From contig CAKOXW010000001.1 of NCBI GenBank assembly GCA_934130375.1, forward strand, positions 62,001-126,000: a stretch of 64,000 nt of DNA. The letters are read 5' to 3'. The translations under genes and the position numbers were made by a program. This document shows, piece by piece, positions 60,416-64,000 of the stretch. A model generated the notes under the pieces. That model worked only from the letters and a program-made list of their open reading frames with translations. It searched no databases and was not told the origin of the DNA. How positions within the stretch are numbered: position 1 is the first letter of the stretch; every line of letters begins with the position of its first letter. The DNA is from an uncultured Bacilli bacterium (GTDB lineage: Bacteria; Bacillota_I; Bacilli_A; RF39; UBA660).

Positions 60416-61204
60416 ATGAATTTTGATTATGTATCAGATTTACATTTAAATTTCTATATTGGTAATGAAAAACCATTTTCTAATGTACAAGACCTTGTTA
60501 AAACTACTATCGCACCTAAAGTAAAATCAGAAGTTATAGTTATAGCAGGAGATATCAATGAATTTGTAGATAGATTATCAGAATTTTTATATTGCTTAAG
60601 TAAATATTATAAACAAATAATATTTATTGCTGGTAATCATGAGTATTATATTCCGTATATTAAATTTATAATGGGTAAAGAGGAAGCAGAAAAGTATAAT
60701 TATGTTAGTTTAAATAAAATTGAAGAAATAAATAATAATTTTAAAGATAATGAAAAAATTACATTTTTAGATAGAAGTAATGGAGGAATATGTACATATA
60801 ATGGTTTTAAAATAGCAGGTGATACATTATGGTATAGACCATCTTCACTAGTAGATTGGTTATATTATTTTAGGCAAAATGATAAAAACTTTATATTATC
60901 AGATTTATCAAATAGAGAAAAAATATTGAAAATGAACGAAGATAGTATTTCTTGGTATAATGGGTTACCTAATGATTTAGACCTTATTGTTACACATGTG
61001 CCACCAATTAAAAATAGAGAAAATGGTAAAGGCAATAATTGCTGCTATTACACAAATGTAGATACATTTAAATCTAAAATATGGATTTATGGACATGACC
61101 ATAAAGAAAATGATTATGAACAAGATGGTACTAGATTTATATCTAATCCATGGGGTTATAATACTAGGGATTATAAAATAAAAACATTAACTATTAAAAA
61201 ATAG
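60416..61204 (+). CDS. Metallophosphoesterase
   Basis: The 262-residue enzyme has the metal motifs SDLHLN (about residue 7), AGDINEF, GNHEYY, THVPP and GHDH (near 220). It is a soluble calcineurin-like phosphoesterase of a different branch from the 6398 protein. It is monocistronic, with its own consensus promoter and a GAGGGGATT ribosome site. Such proteins act on nucleotides or phosphoproteins; the substrate cannot be told. Confidence 0.85.
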   Translation: MNFDYVSDLHLNFYIGNEKPFSNVQDLVKTTIAPKVKSEVIVIAGDINEFVDRLSEFLYCLSKYYKQIIFIAGNHEYYIPYIKFIMGKEEAEKYNYVSLNKIEEINNNFKDNEKITFLDRSNGGICTYNGFKIAGDTLWYRPSSLVDWLYYFRQNDKNFILSDLSNREKILKMNEDSISWYNGLPNDLDLIVTHVPPIKNRENGKGNNCCYYTNVDTFKSKIWIYGHDHKENDYEQDGTRFISNPWGYNTRDYKIKTLTIKK

Positions 61205-61403
61205 TTGGTGTTTTTTTGTTGTAAAAGTAGTTCATGAAAGAAAATAGTTAAATGTAAAAATTGTGTATGAATTAGAAGTATATGATGTAATATTTGAAAA
61301 TGTAAGTAACAATATGATATACTATGTACGTAATGTGCTAATTTTATGAGTTTATGATATTATTTTAAAGCCATTTATTATATTTACAGAAGGAATTTAT
61401 CTT

Positions 61404-61877
61404 ATGGAAGAAAATGAAAACTTTTTTACAAGATGTGTAAAAGAAGCATATGTGCACATGAAAAAATCTATAATATATTTACTTGTTGCCTTAGTTTGCA
61501 CTGCTATTTTATACTACTTAAAGAAAATCGACCATTTTACTTTATTATTTATTAATCTTTTTTTTGTAGCATCACTATTTGAAGAAATAGATATATACCA
61601 AGCTCTTTTAAAAATTGAAAAATATGTTATAAGCCAAAATTTATTGGATAAAATTGGAAATATTGATTTTTTTAATAAAAGGAGTTATTTTTTAACGACA
61701 AATTATATGATTATTGAAGTAAGTGGGAAAGTTTACTCTTTTGAATATTCAAAAATAAAAAGGATTTACAAAAAGTATTGTAAAGGATTTAGGCTTGGGT
61801 TTGATTATTATTTATACATTATAACAGATATTGGCAATTTTAACACTTTGGCCTATACTAATTTTGATTACTTATGA
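61404..61877 (+). CDS. Two-helix membrane protein, C terminus probably frameshifted
   Basis: The 157-residue frame has two hydrophobic helices (about 20-39 and 46-57) and then a mixed domain (SYFLTTNYMIIEVSGKVYSF, YYLYIITDIGNF) resembling YcxB-like PH-type domains. It stops at TGA 61875, but another frame continues with YEDFVDITDYLLKK. The original frame then resumes with NPNIQVGKPNKKHRKWR to a stop at 61965. Two compensating one-base indels, one near an A7 run, would restore a 187-residue protein. It could be recent decay or an assembly error. Confidence 0.5.
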   Translation: MEENENFFTRCVKEAYVHMKKSIIYLLVALVCTAILYYLKKIDHFTLLFINLFFVASLFEEIDIYQALLKIEKYVISQNLLDKIGNIDFFNKRSYFLTTNYMIIEVSGKVYSFEYSKIKRIYKKYCKGFRLGFDYYLYIITDIGNFNTLAYTNFDYL

Positions 61878-61973
61878 AGATTTTGTTGATATTACAGATT
61901 ATTTATTGAAAAAAATCCAAATATCCAAGTTGGTAAACCAAATAAAAAACATCGCAAATGGAGGTGATAGATT

Positions 61974-62531
61974 TTGAAAACAAGGACAAGTATTTTACTA
62001 TTTATTGCAATACTTATATTAAGTGGTTTATTAATATATTCATCTTTTAATTATTTGGTTAGTCTTGATTATTCATCATTTAAAAATGATATGAAATATT
62101 GGCTACCAAAAAGTGCAATGAAAAATAATTGGAGTTTAAAATTGCCAACCCCTAGTAAATTTAATCAAATTTTTAGTATTGATTTTCAGGATGGTGAGGA
62201 TCTTTCAATTTGGTATTATGAAAAAGAGAAAGTACCAAGTATAAAAAAACAAATGTATGAAATGGATGTAGAATATGTTGATGAGGTTTTAAAAGCATAT
62301 TACGATGAATTATCAGATGATGAAAAGCTGTTATACAATTCTTATATAGAAAAAGAAAAAATGTTGGATGTTTCAAATTATTATTTACTTTTGACAAGAA
62401 ATTATTTAGATGAATTAGATAAATCAAAAGTTTATAGAAATCCTGTAAATTTTGATAAAGATGACCATTTTTTATTACTAATATTAGATTTAAATGAAGA
62501 TACTTTGTTTTCCTTTGAAGTTATACAATAG
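61974..62531 (+). CDS. Anchored extracytoplasmic protein, TTG start
   Basis: TTG 61974 follows GGAGGTGATAG at good spacing and no ATG fits. The 185-residue product has one N-terminal helix (about 6-25) and an extracellular acidic, Tyr- and Leu-rich domain (NDMKYWLPKSAMKNNW, YVDEVLKAYYDELSDDEK). No family recognised. It belongs to a run of small membrane genes (61404, 61974, 62568) preceding an immunity-like gene. Confidence 0.55.
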   Translation: MKTRTSILLFIAILILSGLLIYSSFNYLVSLDYSSFKNDMKYWLPKSAMKNNWSLKLPTPSKFNQIFSIDFQDGEDLSIWYYEKEKVPSIKKQMYEMDVEYVDEVLKAYYDELSDDEKLLYNSYIEKEKMLDVSNYYLLLTRNYLDELDKSKVYRNPVNFDKDDHFLLLILDLNEDTLFSFEVIQ

Positions 62532-62567
62532 TAATTGTATATAAAAAATGTGTTCGGAGGTGAATTT

Positions 62568-63152
62568 ATGAAACAAAATTATTTAGCTATTATAACAATT
62601 ATTGTATTGTTGATTGATTTTTTACTTAGTTGGTATCACTTTGAAATATTGTATGTTGTAAATCGAGGAATGTTGGATTTGGTATATATTTTATTTAGAT
62701 TAATATTTTTGATACTATTTTTCATAATAATTATAAAAAATATTAAAAGTTCCTTTAAACCAAATTATAGAGTTTTGGATAGAATAATTTTATTAATTTT
62801 AATATTTTATATATCGTTTATGTTTAGTACTGATATTGATCTTTTAAAAACTAAAATTGAATTTAATAAATATTTAGATGATAGAATTGAAATAATAAAC
62901 AAAATAAAAAAGGATAACATAAAGGGTACTATAAAACTTACTGAAAAAAGCAAAAGATTAGCGCCAGAAAGATGTGTTAAAATATATCAAAATGATGAAA
63001 AAGTAACTTCCATATCGTTTAGTATACTATCAGCAGCGTTGTCTAGTGATATAGGGCTTGTATATACTAATGATATTAATTCTTTGATGAAACTGGAGAG
63101 AACTGAAGAAGTTTTAAAAATAAAAGACAATTGGTACTATATAATATTTTAA
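62568..63152 (+). CDS. Membrane protein with three N-terminal helices
   Basis: ATG 62568 follows CGGAGGTGA; the frame extends upstream to 62535 without a ribosome site. Of 194 residues the first 95 contain about three transmembrane helices, and the rest (from DIDLLKTKIEF) is a polar domain with strands near the C terminus. No family recognised. The last 70 residues resemble neither neighbour. It is followed after 24 bases by the window's last gene. Confidence 0.55.
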   Translation: MKQNYLAIITIIVLLIDFLLSWYHFEILYVVNRGMLDLVYILFRLIFLILFFIIIIKNIKSSFKPNYRVLDRIILLILIFYISFMFSTDIDLLKTKIEFNKYLDDRIEIINKIKKDNIKGTIKLTEKSKRLAPERCVKIYQNDEKVTSISFSILSAALSSDIGLVYTNDINSLMKLERTEEVLKIKDNWYYIIF

Positions 63153-63176
63153 AAATGTAAAAAAGGTGTGATTAAA

Positions 63177-64000
63177 ATGTATTCGATAGATAAGATTATC
63201 ACCATGTTAGATTGTGTGGAAAATGATAAAGAAATCCAAAAACAAGGAATTAATATTGGTAAAAGTGTAAAACATTTTGAAGTATTCTTTCAACCAAATT
63301 ATCCATCAGGAAAAATGACATGGCAAAATTGTGCTGAAATCATATGCTCTAAATCAAATGAAGAACTTGAACCATTTTTAAACTTAATGTTTGATTGGAC
63401 TATAGATTTAAATTGGCCAGGTGCATTATTGATTTTAAAAAGATTAACAAATATGACTGGTAATGAAAAATATGAAAAATGTAAAAATAGTTTTTTTAAT
63501 AATTTAAAGGGAAAATACAATGAATATGTTATAGATTATTTTGAAGATTATGAACATGAAAATGGTAATATTAAAAAAGATATTTATAATATTAATTGCG
63601 ATGATAAGAACAACAAGGTAATTTTTGATATTGATAAAGTTTATGAAATGATTGATATTAAGAATTCTAAGGAAATTCAAAAACAAGGAATTGAACTTGC
63701 AAAAAATATTAAATATTTAGATTGTTTTCTAATTGCTTTTAAATGTGAAAATATGAAAAATGTACAAAGAAATTGTGCTTATATAATATGCAATAAATCA
63801 TGTAAAGAGTTGGAAAACTATATGATTGAATTATTTCGCTTTATAAGAAATTTAACAATTCCTGGTATGAGTATTGTTTATGAAAAACTAAGAGAAATTA
63901 AAGCAACTAACAATGAAATGTTTGAAAATGCTAAAAAAATAGCACTTTTTGAAGCAAATGAATTAAATGATAAAATATGGATTGAAAACATCCGAAAACT
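63177..64000 (+). CDS. Immunity-like protein with tandem repeats (3'-truncated by window)
   Basis: The frame is open from ATG 63177 (preceded by AAGGTGTG) to the window end, at least 274 residues. It holds two diverged copies of a helical unit: IDKIITMLDCVENDKEIQKQ to about residue 90, and IDKVYEMIDIKNSKEIQKQ to about 245. They share KEIQKQGI and NCAxIICxKSxxELE. The segment LMFDWTIDLNWPGALLIL resembles DUF5071-type domains used as immunity proteins in polymorphic toxin loci. Soluble. A toxin partner might lie beyond the window. Confidence 0.55.
   Translation, partial: MYSIDKIITMLDCVENDKEIQKQGINIGKSVKHFEVFFQPNYPSGKMTWQNCAEIICSKSNEELEPFLNLMFDWTIDLNWPGALLILKRLTNMTGNEKYEKCKNSFFNNLKGKYNEYVIDYFEDYEHENGNIKKDIYNINCDDKNNKVIFDIDKVYEMIDIKNSKEIQKQGIELAKNIKYLDCFLIAFKCENMKNVQRNCAYIICNKSCKELENYMIELFRFIRNLTIPGMSIVYEKLREIKATNNEMFENAKKIALFEANELNDKIWIENIRK

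Noticed and set aside
63299..63686. Minus-strand genes near the window end
   Set aside because: They lie opposite a long plus-strand frame that shows internal repeats and a good ribosome site; they lack ribosome sites.

Overview
The window is strongly AT-rich and nearly all genes run on the + strand in tight, often overlapping operons. The gene set fits a Gram-positive, peptidoglycan-making relative of the Bacilli with a reduced, Mollicutes-like composition (an uncultured gut RF39-type lineage is my inference, not shown). Evidence includes MurG, MurB, MurF, Ddl, DivIB/FtsQ, MurT/GatD, a YlbD-YlbE-RsmD cluster, YjcZ-like microproteins, an RNA polymerase omega subunit and a Gram-positive-type ParC. 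TGA is a true stop codon: ftsK, smc and the ATP-grasp gene end in TGA inside ATGA overlaps, and Trp is TGG.

Layout. 1-1957: end of a lipid flippase gene and a glycosyltransferase. 1958-3630: an accessory patch with a minus-strand hypothetical gene, a CdiA-CT-like PD-(D/E)xK nuclease gene behind a leader ORF, and three minus-strand small RNA genes with near-perfect sigma-A promoters and terminators. 3631-7252: recG, a radical SAM gene and a phosphoesterase. 7253-11576: a C-rich small RNA, a decayed fic gene, an ABC protein flanked by 27-bp direct repeats, and small membrane or secreted proteins. 11684-18869: Nudix, parC, ylbD/ylbE/rsmD, murG, murB and ftsQ. 19043-25705: a surface protein, an FMN-binding-like lipoprotein, ftsK, a hypothetical gene, xer and another hypothetical. 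25779-33260: rnc and smc separated by a sugar transferase and a pseudopilin, then RNA modification genes. 33343-37232: an anchored protein ending in a Hint domain, a membrane protein and a pseudogene. 37304-48750: ppdK, tRNA-Ser(GCU), an M23 endopeptidase, polA, a dead Fic-like protein, a DUF2779 double nuclease, rpoZ and recX. 48751-51801: an iteron-like array, prsA (minus), YjcZ-like peptides, a C26 amidotransferase and a YfiH-like protein. 52074-60340: cell-wall genes (hydrolase, membrane-fused murF, ddl, ATP-grasp, murT, degenerate gatD) with trpS. 60416-64000: a phosphoesterase and accessory membrane or immunity-like genes, the last cut by the window edge.

The main threads are cell-wall precursor assembly (MurG, MurB, MurF, Ddl, MurT/GatD, a flippase) and chromosome maintenance (RecG, ParC, FtsK, Xer, SMC, PolA, RecX).

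The least explained signals are the three-RNA cluster beside the nuclease gene, two further small RNA candidates, a recurring box placed just after gene ends or their terminators, helically phased decamer repeats beside prsA, a GatD that has lost both catalytic residues, and a Hint domain with no C-terminal partner.
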